Assembly: GCF_030463565.1 (NCBI RefSeq)
Contig: NC_134675.1
Location: 14,901,862-14,965,861, forward strand
Direction of reading: 5' to 3'
DNA length: 64,000 bases
Source: Pelecanus crispus
Taxonomy: Eukaryota > Chordata > Aves > Pelecaniformes > Pelecanidae
In this document: piece by piece, positions 1 to 10,650 of the stretch
Position numbering within the stretch: position 1 is the stretch's first letter
Layout of the letters: each line of letters begins with the position of its first letter
Program-made: the position numbers and the translations under genes
Notes under the pieces: generated by a model
Databases searched by the model: none
What the model was told of the DNA's origin: nothing
The model's input: only the letters and a program-made list of their open reading frames with translations

Positions 1-325
1 TAGAAACCTATTGACTGACTAAAAAGGATGGTTTCTTTTGAAATTCCATATTCTGTACTGGGGTCCCATTGCTTTTTTTACTGTCCCATAAATGCATTAA
101 TTACTATCATAGTTCTGTATGAAAGGAAAGTCATATTGCTGCTGGAGCAAACACCCACAGTCCCTGCTTTCTAATCATTCATTTCATTTATTCATATCCC
201 TTGAGATCATCTTCCTGTGGTCATGTTTTACCTTACCCTAATTTCACTGCACATTAAACTGTATGAAGTTTCTTTTCCAGCCCTACATGGCCCTATACTG
301 TCTGGTGGTTTCACTCTCTGAGAGA
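1..325. other. AT-rich non-coding sequence
   Basis: No gene, repeat family or regulatory site recognised before the first LTR. Confidence 0.5.
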
Positions 326-872
326 TGTCATGTTTTAACCCTGCAGGCAGCTAAATGCCACAGAGCTGTTTGCTCACCCCCCACCCCCGCAGTGGAATGG
401 GGGAGAGAATCGGAAAAAAGGTAAAGCTCGTGGGTTGAGATAGACAATTTGATAGGACAGAAAAGGAAGGGAAAATAATAATAATGATAAAAGAATATAC
501 AAAACAAGTGATGCACAATGCAATTGCTCACCACCTGCTGACCAATGCCCAGCCAGTTCTGGAGCAGTGGCCCTGCCCCCCCCCCCCCCCCCCCCGCCAA
601 CCTTCCCAGTTTTTTGTTCAGTGTGACATCATATGGTATGGAATAGCCCTTTGGTCAGTTTGGGTCAACTGTTCTGGATGTGCTTCCTCCCAGTTTCTTG
701 TGCACCTGGCAGAGTATGGGAAGCTGAAAAGTCCTTGACTAGCATAAGCAGTACTCAGCAACAACTAAAACATCAGTGTGTTATCAGCATTATTCTCATC
801 CTAAATCCAAAACACAGCACTATGTCAGCTACTAAGAAGAAAATTAACTCTATCCCAGCTGAAACCAGGACA
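326..872 (-). mobile_element. Degenerate ERVL-like solo LTR
   Basis: The sequence aligns over its length with the LTRs at 9613-10183 and 15941-16511. It begins TGTCATG and ends GAAACCAGGACA, and it contains the shared GGGGGAGAGAATCGG block and the U3 end. The CRE-like site has decayed to TGACATCA (624-631). No clear target duplication is visible (AGAGA on the left, CAAGC on the right). Several indels and a C-tract at 577-595 suggest an older copy than ERV-A. Confidence 0.8.
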
Positions 873-1636
873 CAAGCTCAGCATTCCTTGGTCTTAGCTT
901 CCTTGAAGAATAAAATATGGATCTTACTGTATATTATAAGGCCATTTCTAGAGCAATCTCTCTCTCATCCTTTTCACTTGGTTGTTCCTGAGTTCTAAAA
1001 TTAACTGTTGGCAAGCACTTACAGCTGCCCCTGTGATATTGATGTGAACTTTTTTTTTTTGCCTTTCTGCCATTTATTTCACACGTTCCTAAGGTGAATT
1101 TGATTTCTGACTTACTGTACAACTGTACTATTATTACTGTTTGCTATATCTTTTCTGGAAATCTTTTTGTTCTACCTTTATAAATTTTCTTATAGTCTTA
1201 GTCATTTGTATCAGCCCTATTAATAATGTTAGTAGTAGTAATATATTTACTTTATACTTGAGTGTTCTTGTTGTAAGGGTATGTGGAAGAGGAATGTCTG
1301 CTCCTTTAAGGGTATCTGGTCAAGGATCTTTTTCAGTGCAACAAGAAAAGGAGGAAGCCATAAACAAGAATATACAGGGACACAAACCTGACCAGCAAAT
1401 GATCAGGGAGGCAGTGATGAGAACCAAACCTGGTCAGTCACGCTAATTGATGGGCTATCAAGAAACTACAGGCACCTCTTCCAGGAAAATCAACCTGGAA
1501 TTTGCAATTGTTAAGACTGTAAACCAGGGGGACCCCAGACTGGGAGGGGTGCAGGAATTGATGGAGCTGTACAAACCCATGGGGGATGTGCACGGGAAGG
1601 GGGAGCAGGGAGTAACAAAGAGAGGGAGATAGGTAG
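873..1636. other. Non-coding sequence, nothing recognised
   Basis: AT-rich to about 1260 with a T-run near 1051, then a more balanced stretch without a convincing frame. It is presumably intronic or repeat-derived. Confidence 0.4.
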
Positions 1637-3337
1637 AAATGTTACCGTAAAAGCTGGTTGCAAGAACTCTCTAAGACTCATTTTTGGAGTTTTAGAAAGC
1701 AGGCATTCTTTATTACGGCGCCGGGTGCACGGGGGATACTTCCACCTAACGTGCACACCAGGTTACTTAACTACAAAGATTTTATATGATTTAAGATATA
1801 CATATTCATTACATTTCCAGGAAATGATTATCATATTCATGTTATTTCTTGGAACTCATTAACATATGTAAATGCCCTTCACGCATGTGTACTTATGTCC
1901 ATTGGTGGTCTTTCGGGGTCCTCTGGTGGTCATCGGTAGTCTTCCTCACTGTGTTCGCTGGTTGAACTCAGGTTTTTGGGCATGCTCAGTTCATTTTTGG
2001 CTTGGTTACACAATTCTACTGATACAAAACTAGCTTATTCTAGTACAGCCTCCTTATCTATTCTACTCAAGGATACGATGTCGCATGAATTCTCTTTTGT
2101 CTAATCTTATAGCAAGCTCTAAGGCCATCTACCCATAAAGTATTTGAAACATTCCAAGTTTGGCTATGTTGTTTCACGGGAGGGGAATCATTTGCTTTTC
2201 TCAAGCTTGGTATCAGAAAGGGGTATAAAAAGGGGTTGGTTGCATCTAAAATGGGGCTGGTCAGGATGCTTGTTTGGCTGAGCCCTGTGTCTGATCACCG
2301 TAGTCTGTCCTATCGTCTTATTAAAACTTTTCTTAAACTATCTCTCTGCGTGATCTCAGTCTCTGTCCCGTGTGTGTGCTGCAAGGACTAAGTGCTAGCT
2401 ACTGGTGAGACCTCTGTGTGTGTTGAGTGAAAATTGGTGCCAGCTACTGGAGTCAGGCCAGGGGTGTGGGTGCCCTGGCCTGTGGTGCCAGCTACTGGAG
2501 CCACTGGGGTCTCAGCATCAGCTACTGGAGCCAGTGGGGTTCTTTAACTTCCAGCCACTGGGGCGGGGATGGTGTGTGTCCCAAAACCAGCTGCTGGGGG
2601 AGACCAGGGTGAGCAAGGCAAGTGAGGGGCTCCACACTGGCAGCTGGAGAGGGACTGCGGGTTACAGATCAGGTGCCTGGTGCCAGATGCTGGGGCATGA
2701 GTGTCTGTATCTTCCCCAAACCATGCGTTTGCATGTGTGTGTGTTCATTTGTTTGTTCACTAGCAAACTTTAAGCTGGACCAGCCAGCTTAGGGGGGGCC
2801 TCGGGTTTGGGCGGAGGGGTCTGTGCTGGTACACCCAGGGGGATTTGCAAATATGGAGTGCATGAGGGACGAGCGTGTGAGTGCTGCCTGTTTGCAGTGA
2901 GCACTGAGCTGGACCAGCTGGTGAGTAGGGGACCTGTGGGGTGGATAAGGGGGCTTGGGATCCAGGCAGGGATGCTGGTAGACAGAGAGGCTATGCCGGT
3001 ACTCAGGGGATCCACAAATGTGCTTGTGAATTCAGAGTGTCGCGCATGTGTGCCTGCACTAGTGACCTTCAGTCTCTGCCAGCCCAAGAGGAGCATACCC
3101 TGTACATGGGTGCTGCTGAAGGCAACGACTTGTCTGTGGCAGTCTGCGTGATTGGCCATTTCAGGGTCCTCTGTGTGTGTGTCAGATGTGTGCTCAGCTT
3201 CACTACTGGTGCCACATCCCTCAGTCTGGGCAGAGGCTCTGGATCCCTGGGCACCGGGCTGGGCTCCAGCATCTGGGCAGGAGGGTCCTGGGCCAGAGTG
3301 GCTGGCGGAGGCAGCCACGCTCTTAACATCACTTAAC
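1637..3337 (+). mobile_element. Possible LTR or ERV-derived segment, unclassified
   Basis: GC and CpG content rise sharply compared with the flanking introns. A TATA-like TATAAAAAGG lies near 2224-2233, and an ATTAAA polyadenylation-like signal with a T-rich stretch follows near 2320-2340. Imperfect repeats occupy 2430-2710. The outer ends could be TGTTACCG at 1637 and CTTAACA at 3337, but no target duplication is visible. This layout resembles a long LTR (U3, R, extended U5). The family is not recognised and the borders are guesses. Confidence 0.35.
2430..2710 (+). repeat. Degenerate tandem repeat around CAGCTACTGGAG
   Basis: At least five imperfect copies of a block built on CCAGCTACTGGAG(C/T)CA occur at about 2438, 2489, 2518, 2550 and 2586, with a weaker one near 2681. 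Spacing runs from about 30 to 50 bases and tightens in the middle. Chance frames through the block have no recognisable domain. Confidence 0.6.
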
Positions 3338-3914
3338 ACTTGTTACATTCTCATTTTGAATTGCACTTACTGAATATATATTATATGAAGCCTTTTCTGC
3401 CTCTGTGTGATTGCAGACTAAGTATAAAATGGGATTCACTTTTGGATACAGTGAAAATACGGGACCACAGAGTGTGCTGAGATGTCTACTTTATGTTTAT
3501 TTGTGGTGCAGCACATTTCTGTCCTCCACTGTTCCTTCCACATTTTTGTCTAAAGCGTGATACTGGATGAGAGGAGTCTGGTGTCCTGAGGAATGTAACA
3601 GTAGCCGCTCAGCTGCAGCTACTCAGCCAGCCAAAAATACTCAATGGCAAAGACAACAATTTCTTCCTCTCTTTTGCCTTCACCTCACTTGAGGACAGGT
3701 ATTTTAAATGGCCATAGTTAATTCATGTCTATAATTAGCAGTTAGCAAATTAAGATTAGCTTTTGTTTCTTTTGTCTCAGAATTTTATACAGCCATTTGG
3801 AAGAGGCATCTTAGATTCTGAGAAATCAAACTTTAGAAAAGGAATTCTAACTTACTAAATTGGTTCTACATCTTATTTACTATTCTGTCATTATTTAATC
3901 TCTTTTTATTTCAG
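3338..3914. other. Intron sequence, nothing recognised
   Basis: AT-rich, ending in the T-rich tract and TTTCAG acceptor of the first exon found. Confidence 0.5.
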
Positions 3915-4006
3915 CTTTAATAAATATTCCAAATGTGACTGAGATAAAGGAAGACAAGAACCTTGGCTTGACTCTAATACAGAACTCAAAAACAGGAGGA
4001 TTTTTG
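3915..4006 (+). pseudogene. ITGA2: ITGA2 exon, propeller segment before the I domain
   Basis: This 92-nt exon follows TTTCAG and ends at GTACAT. In phase 2 it reads a segment with IPNVTEIKE and TGGFL, which matches the ITGA2 stretch with an N-glycosylation sequon (NVT) ahead of the paired cysteines of the next exon. The frame is open and both splice sites are present. This is the most upstream exon found in the window. Confidence 0.88.
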
Positions 4007-4134
4007 GTACATATTGAGGATGTATTCTATAGACACAGAAATTCCTGAGGAGAATGAAGAAACCAGAATTCTCCACACTTTTTGATTAAGTCCAAGCTGA
4101 ATGTATTTTATTATGCAGCATAGATTAATACATA

Positions 4135-4691
4135 TGTCATGGTTTAGCCCCTGTTGGCAACCAAGCACCACCCCCCCCGCCCGGTGGGATGGGGGAGAGA
4201 ATAGGAAGGGCAACAGTAAGAAAACTCGTGGGTTGAGATAGGAACAGTTCAATAATTGAAATAAAATAATAATAATAATAGTAATAGAAATTGTAATGAA
4301 AAGGAGAACAACGAGAGAGAGAGAAACAAAACCCAGGAAAAAAAAGTGATGCAACTGCTCACCACCCGCCGACCGACACCCAGCCAGTCCCCAAGCAGCG
4401 ATTGCTGCCCCCCAGCCAACTCCCCCCAGTTTATATACTGAGCATGACGTCATATGGTATGGAATAGCCCTTTGTTCAGTTTGGATTAACTATCCTGGCT
4501 GTGCCCCCTCCCAGTTTCTTGTGTACCTGGCAGAGCATGGGAAGCTGAAAAGTCCTTGACTAGTGTAAGCACTACAGCAACAACTGAAACATCAGTGTGT
4601 TATCAACATTCTTCTCATACTAAATGCAAAAGACAGCACTATGCCAGCTACTAGGAAGAAAATTAACTCTATCCCAGCCGAAACCAGGACA
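4135..4691 (-). mobile_element. ERVL-like solo LTR with 5-bp target duplication
   Basis: This LTR starts TGTCATGG, ends CCAGGACA, and is flanked on both sides by ACATA (4130-4134 and 4692-4696). It belongs to the family of the ERV-A LTRs. The CRE-like TGACGTCA at 4445-4452 and the adjacent TATA box are intact. Read on the minus strand it is U3-R-U5. The matching duplication shows simple insertion followed by LTR-LTR recombination to a solo LTR. Confidence 0.92.
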
Positions 4692-7600
4692 ACATATTTT
4701 GCATATTTTTAAATATTCCATCCCACTGTCATTACCTAGGGTCCAAAATCAGGAAAATTACAAATTGTCTCCTGCATTTATCTAAATATCCTATAGAAGA
4801 TCATATAATTAAATATTCTGTAATTTAAGTCAGACAACATAGGCAAGAGTATTTTCACCATGGACATCTGTAAGGTAGTCTTATATAGTTCTGGTTATGC
4901 TTTCAGAAAATGGTATGGGATCTCTCCTCCACCATAAGCACTTGCACAGCGACTGTTCTCCTGAGATGTCAAGATTTCCAGTCCCATGGATCTGCCTTTT
5001 CCTTTAGCAATATGATTTATTTAATTAGTGAGCTGGAGGAGGATGCATTTTCTATGTGTTTATTCTGCAAACCACTCTTCTTGGAGCCTGTAAAACACAT
5101 TCCATCATTGAAAGGAAGTTAATGCCCATTTAATATGCTTTTTTACAATCTTAACTATAGGCATGAAAACTGTTGGAGTGTAGGTGTATTCCAGTTTATG
5201 ATGCACACGTGGGCATGTGGAGTAATTAAATGAAACAATAAACTACAGGCAAATGAGCTTTGAGATTCACTTTAAGCTTTGCATTTCTCTGTTGTATCAC
5301 AAAAGTATTCAAATATTTATTATCTTCATTACCATATAGCCCAATTCATTGAATTACTTAATGGGTCTAATTCTAAGTTTTCCAGCAGCTTTCTTTGAGT
5401 TAGTAAGGTTAATCATAACTTCAAAACACAGCAACAGTGCTGCTCTTGATTGTTGGTTTGAAAAGATACTTATTAAAAAAATCTTATTCTATCTCTTTGA
5501 TAATACCTTTTAATTAGTGTTAATACTGTCCCATGCATACCCACTTTAATCAGTATCTGTAGTTGCAGTAATTTAAAATATCTCATGCAGAAAAATTTGC
5601 ATTTTCTAATAATATTTGAACTTCTCTCAAATATAAAGTATTTCCTGATCCATATGGTATTGATTGACTCTACCTAAATTGCATAAAGTAACAAAAAAAA
5701 AAAAAGTTGAACACTAAGATGTGAACAGTTAGCCACTTCTTTGGTGAAGGGAGTTCTTTTTGACAGAAGGAGAATAGGGTATTGAAGACAGATGCTTATT
5801 TTTGACTCAGCCTCAACAAATATCAAAAGCCCTGAGACTTAGATGTGGCTAGAATTGGCTAATAAGTGGAAATTGTCTTTGCTCATAATTGCAAGCTGCT
5901 GCCAGCCAGGACTTTGCTCCAAGACACTGTCTCTGGCAGCTAGCCTCTGTGATGGGGTCTTTGGGTTATGCTCAGGGCTTCCTCATCCCAGCTCACTGTG
6001 CTCCTTCCTCCTGCGGCTGCTTCTCTCTCAGCCTCCGTCCGCTTGCACCAGTCTGTGCTGCATCCTGGGAGGTGTCCTGGGTTGCTCAGCTGGAGCGTGA
6101 CCCAGCCTGACGTGTGTGTGCTGTAGCTTGTGGGTCCTGCTAGTTCAGCTGTTTCATGCCATGTGATTGCTTCCCACAGGTATCCTAAGTACAGGGCAGT
6201 CATTTTCACATGCTCATTACATTTTTCTGAGGCATGCTTAGTCCTGTTGGAAAGGTGCTTAAGAATTTCAGTGATGGTTAACAGCTTTTTTCCAGATTCC
6301 TGATCTAAATTTCTATCAGTTTGTTCTTTGCTCAGTGCTGTGCCTTTAGTTAAAAGGAACAGCTCCCATCTCCCTACATGTAAAATCTCCCTTCTATATT
6401 TAACACCCCACAATCATTCTCCTTTGTCCTTTGGTTTGCTAGACAAACACAGAGTTTTTCTGGCTGAAATGCACTTTTTAAAATATACCCCTCTTGGACA
6501 TGAATGACCAGATCTATGCTGTATTCCACATGAGTCTTTCCAGGGCACTATATAGTGTATTTGGTATTTCCCTGTCTCAACTAGAAGTGCTTCTTGTCAC
6601 ATATCTTCAGGCTATATTTGCTTTACATGTTGCCTGCATGCTTATGGTCATCCTGCAATCAGCCAGTGCCCGATCCGTCTGCTCCTCTCTCTTCCATTCA
6701 ATGAGCTCCCAGTTTATGTCCACATTTCTTAAGATTAGTCCTTAAGGACAAGTCTGTGCCCCTTTCTAAATTCCACTTTTCAAGTTCATTGGTTTTTAAT
6801 ATGTGATCTCTCAGTTTTCCCCTGCATTAATGATGCATCTTAAATTTCTGACTGTAACAATGCTAGAACATTAGAGCATTTCCTTTTTTTTTTTTTAAGG
6901 TGAAGATCAGCAAAGTTTATTAGAACATTTTTATTTTTTGGTCCAAGATTAACATCACAATTTTGAGTTACCATTAATACAGAGGAAAACTAGAAAACAG
7001 GCAAATGAGATTGATCTAAAAAGAACTTTAAATTAAAAATAACTTTAAATTAAAGACTGTCCTCCAGCTTCATAGTTACTGGTATAGATGATTTCTTTTG
7101 TACCTCTCACCTCTGTAAATATCCATCTTTTCCAGTAAAACTAATCATGCCCCATGTGGCAGCTAAAAAGAGTACTTATCTCAAGATCAGATAATGTAGC
7201 TATACTTCCTTTCTCTTGTCTAGAAAATCTGCCATCTTGTCAAATATGTTAGGATAGTTTCATGTGGTCTGCCACTGGTAAATCAGTGTGTGATTTATCT
7301 CATTTTCCATTTACTTCTGCCTTTAATTACCTTTTTTTCAGTATTCTTGAGAAAAGGGTAATAATGCTGTTCACTCTCTCTTCTCTTCCTAAATAGAGAT
7401 GGTGCATTTTCTATTTTCCAGGCTCTCCTGACTGGATAGGGCAATCAGAAAGTATATGTAGTGAAGCTATCATTTCTTTCACAACTGTTGGACAGAGGTT
7501 ATGTAGAAGTTATGTTTTTTTCCTTGTGTTCCTAATGTGATTTTCTTTTAAAAAGAAACCCACCCCCCCCACCCCCATATCCTCATGACAAAATTCTGTC

Positions 7601-8466
7601 TCAGTATCTGTCTTTTTTATCTAGGTAACTTTTGTAAAAATCCTTCTAATATCAGAGGTGTGGCTGTCATGCAACCAGCTGGTTGATCTAGCTGAAAACA
7701 TTTCTTTTTACAGAAATAATTTTCAGCAAAGAAGCAAGATTATTTTCTCCAGAAGGCAATGAAACATGTAGCCGAGGGGTATATGAGGCCAGGGCCAAAC
7801 TTCTCCTTTTAGCTGCAGCTAAATAGAACAGTGCATACTGTGAGGCTGCACCCTCACTGGAGATGATGATGAAGTTCAACATGTAAATATTTTGGCAAAG
7901 TGAATTTCCCTTGGGAACAAGGCTTCTCAAATTAATAAATGTGTGTTTGTGCACTGATCACAAAACTCTTCAGTCTGGTCACACTATTGACACTATTGGT
8001 GGTAATCGGACATACCACAAGAAAAGCTCCTCTGCATGTTTGCAGCGACGTGCATGTTCGTGGCTCTGATGCCACCTCCTGGCTAGTGGAAATACTTCTC
8101 TGCATGCTTATAAGCGATGTGCAAATACCAGCCCTAGTTTTAAACCCATAGTTTGTAGAGCAGGTGGCTTAAAGCAGCACAGATTCCTTGCAAACCAAGT
8201 CACACTCCCTAGAAGTTATAGCTGTGCATAGTCTGGAGGGACCAGCTTGCAGGATGATCGCGAATAGAGAATCCTTTTTATGAGAAAATCTATGAAAGGG
8301 ATTACTTGACACTGTCACAGTGATAGCAAGGGATTTGACCTGATAATCCAAGAGGGGTCCTCTGATCCTATATTCCTGTAGTCCTGCTTATTGTGCTTTT
8401 GTATATGGATATGGTGAGACAAGCATTTGTTATTTTTATAGTTTCTCTTTTTTGTTATTTTTAAAG
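4692..8466 (+). other. Intron of the ITGA2 pseudogene
   Basis: About 3.8 kb between two exons. It is mostly AT-rich, with a GC-richer island at about 5885-6180, a T-run near 6880 and a C-tract at 7560-7577. Short frames here show no domain. I see no gene or classifiable repeat. Confidence 0.6.
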
Positions 8467-8581
8467 ACTTGTGGTCCTTTGTGGGCACAGCAGTGTGGAA
8501 GCCAATACTATGCAACAGGAGTTTGTTCTGAAATCAGTCCAAGTTTCCAGATACTAAGAAGCTTTTCTCCTGCTGTTAAAA
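8467..8581 (+). pseudogene. ITGA2: ITGA2 exon, cysteine-rich propeller segment
   Basis: This 115-nt exon lies between TTTTTAAAG and GTAAGG. It is open and starts TCGPLWAQQCG, then SQYYATGVCSEISPSFQ. The three cysteines sit where the family has its propeller disulfides just before the I domain. Phase (1 nt carried over) matches the AG start of the next exon. Confidence 0.93.
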
Positions 8582-8989
8582 GTAAGGCAACATGTGCAAA
8601 ACAGATTCAATTAAAAAAAAAAACCAGATCAAACAAAATCAAGATACATTTTGTCGGGGACTTTTAATTTGGGATTTTTTAAAAACATGTATGTGCAAAA
8701 AGTAAAGCCCTGTGATTCACATGTAAGGACTGACAGATTCTGATTTAATGCTGATATGAATCTGGACACACTCCTCTGAATTCAGCGGCATTGCACCAGA
8801 GCAGTGAAAATGAAGACAGGCTCAAAATCTGCATATGCTTCTATTGAGTCTCCAGTTCAGGCAAAACCTTCCTGATCTGAAGTATTGCCTGTGTGAGACC
8901 TAACTATGCACCTCTGGATTTAGCCAAAGAATTTTAAGTACATTGAGACTGAAAGTGCATTTAATGCCCACTTCTTATTTTTGTTTTAG
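8582..8989 (+). other. Short ITGA2 intron
   Basis: About 400 nt with an A-run near 8612. It ends in a T-rich tract and TTTTAG acceptor. Nothing else seen. Confidence 0.6.
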
Positions 8990-9117
8990 AGTGTTCCTCT
9001 GTCAAAGATGATGTGGTGGTTTGTGATGAGTCAAACAGGATTTATCCCTGGGACGCAGTGCAAGCATTTTTGAAAAAATTTGTACAAGGCTTAGATATAG
9101 GCCTTAAGAAAACCCAG
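8990..9117 (+). pseudogene. ITGA2: ITGA2 exon, start of the I domain (MIDAS lesion, donor lost)
   Basis: The exon reads VVVCDESN then R, then IYPWDAVQAFLKKFVQGLDI. The DxSxS MIDAS motif that coordinates the metal for collagen binding has AGG (Arg) at 9037-9039 in place of the second serine. The exon ends ACCCAG, but the next bases are ATAAGT rather than GTAAGT, so the donor GT at 9118-9119 has become AT. It does not resemble a U12-type AT donor. The next exon begins GTGGGT in the matching phase, which supports this end point. Both changes point to a non-functional gene, though either alone could be a base-call error. Confidence 0.92.
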
Positions 9118-9612
9118 ATAAGTCAAAGACATCTTTGAGAAAGACAGAAAAAAAACCCCAACCAAACAGGAAAGGTTTTATTAGCATAACTACAGTACCT
9201 TCCCCAAGGCCAGAGATTATGCAGTTGTCCTTTATCTTTCAATATTTGGGGTTTTATCTGACAGCTAACCTATTCCAAAGGGGGTTAGTAATTTGATTCA
9301 AAACATAGACCAACTAAATAGAAGTCTAGGTTATATCTAGTGGAGTCAGATCTCTTTCATATATGTAAGAATAATTAAAATGCAGTCTGTGGGGATGTGG
9401 TAAAAGTAGAACAGTTTATTTATTCCTTTTCATATGGCTCTTACTTTCTAACTGCTGCATCTTTAAAATAGGAGTTTTTCCTGCTTGGTTACTATCTCAT
9501 CTTTGAGTTCTTTTTTCTTTTTAATTTGATGATGGTAAGGAAAATTTTATTGCCTTTCGTAAAACATTTTCTGTCTTTGCAGTTGTCCATTTTCATTAAA
9601 CACCTCTGGGAA
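9118..9612 (+). other. Intron sequence up to ERV-A
   Basis: First part of a 16-kb intron that contains ERV-A and CR1-1. Nothing recognised in this stretch. Confidence 0.6.
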
Positions 9613-10183
9613 TGTCGTGGTTTAGCCCCAGCCAGCAACTCAGTACCACGCAGCCGCTCGCTCACTCCCCCTACCCCGATGGGATGGGGGAGAGAATCGG
9701 AGGAGTAAGAGTGAGAAACACTCCTGGGTTGAGATAAGAACAGTTTAATAATTGAAATAAAGTAAAATAGTAATGCTAATAGTAACAGTATAATAATGAT
9801 AATAATAATAATGATACACGAAGCAAGTGATGCACAATGCAATTGCTCACCACCCGCCGACCGATACCCAGACAGTTCCCGAGCAGCGATCGCTGCTCCC
9901 CGGCCACCCCCCCCCAGTTTATATACTGAGCGTGACGTCATATGGTATGGAATAGCCCTTTGGTCAGTTTGGATCAACTATCGTGGCTGTGCCCCCTCCC
10001 AGTTTCTTGTGCTCCTGGCAGAGCATGGGAAGCTGAAAAAGTCCTTGACTAGCATAAGCAGTACTCAGCAACAACTAAAAACATCAGCATGTTATCAACA
10101 TTCTTCTCCTACTAAATCCAAAACACAGCACTATGCCTGCTGCTAGGAAGAAAATTAACTCTATCCCAGCCGAAACCAGGACA
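9613..10183 (-). repeat. ERV-A 3' LTR
   Basis: 571 bp from TGTCGTGG to CCAGGACA. Compared with the 5' LTR it differs at one position near 9901 (CCCCGG against CCCTGG) and two adjacent positions near 9981. It carries TTTATATA (9918-9925) beside TGACGTCA (9933-9940) and an ATTAAA-type signal on the minus strand near 9750. Confidence 0.95.
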
Positions 10184-10201
10184 GTATCCACCCCTTATTC
10201 T
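10184..10201 (-). promoter_or_regulatory. Polypurine tract of ERV-A
   Basis: On the minus strand, AATAAGGGGTGGATAC lies directly before the 3' LTR. The same sequence precedes the ERV-C 3' LTR at 56669-56685. This position is used for plus-strand priming in retroviruses. Confidence 0.75.
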
Positions 10202-10650
10202 ATACCATCTACGTCATGCACAGGCCCTCCCCTTTCCAATGTGTTCCAATTAATCACCACCGCTTTCCCTATCTTGATATACACACAGATATCATTCCCT
10301 TCGTCTATGGCCCATCCCTCTAAAATGTCCATTGAGTTCATTTAGCCTATGACTTTGGGTTCCATCTGTTATCACAGTCTTTCAGAGCAGGAGAGGTGGT
10401 GTGCAGTGTTGGACTGTTGCATGCTGAAGTCAGTTCTCATTCCAACATGGTTTCATCAAAGTTCATTTTCATTAAGCTGGGCAATTCTTACTGCAATACC
10501 ATTGATGCGGCATATAGCAATCATAATATATAGTATTATATACTTAATATTAACCTACTATATTATTATATTGACATGCAGTTAAGAGATAACATATAGT
10601 TAAGAGATAACATACAGTATTATAAAGCAATTAATATTATACAATTCAGT
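10202..10650 (-). other. ERV-A 3' untranslated region, no env
   Basis: About 450 nt of AT-rich sequence between the pol stop and the polypurine tract. No frame long enough for an envelope gene is present, and none appears in the matching part of ERV-C (56266-56668). Confidence 0.75.

Noticed and set aside
2405..3339. Open frames up to 189 codons in the GC-rich left segment
   Set aside because: Low-complexity Ser/Pro/Ala or repeat-encoded content, overlapping on both strands, without splice or domain support.
9796..10146. Frames of about 115-160 codons repeated in several LTRs
   Set aside because: They recur because the LTRs recur. Content is AT-repeat and promoter sequence in chance frames on both strands.
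10184..10650. A short env gene in ERV-A
   Set aside because: No frame of useful length or hydrophobic anchor; ERV-C also lacks one.
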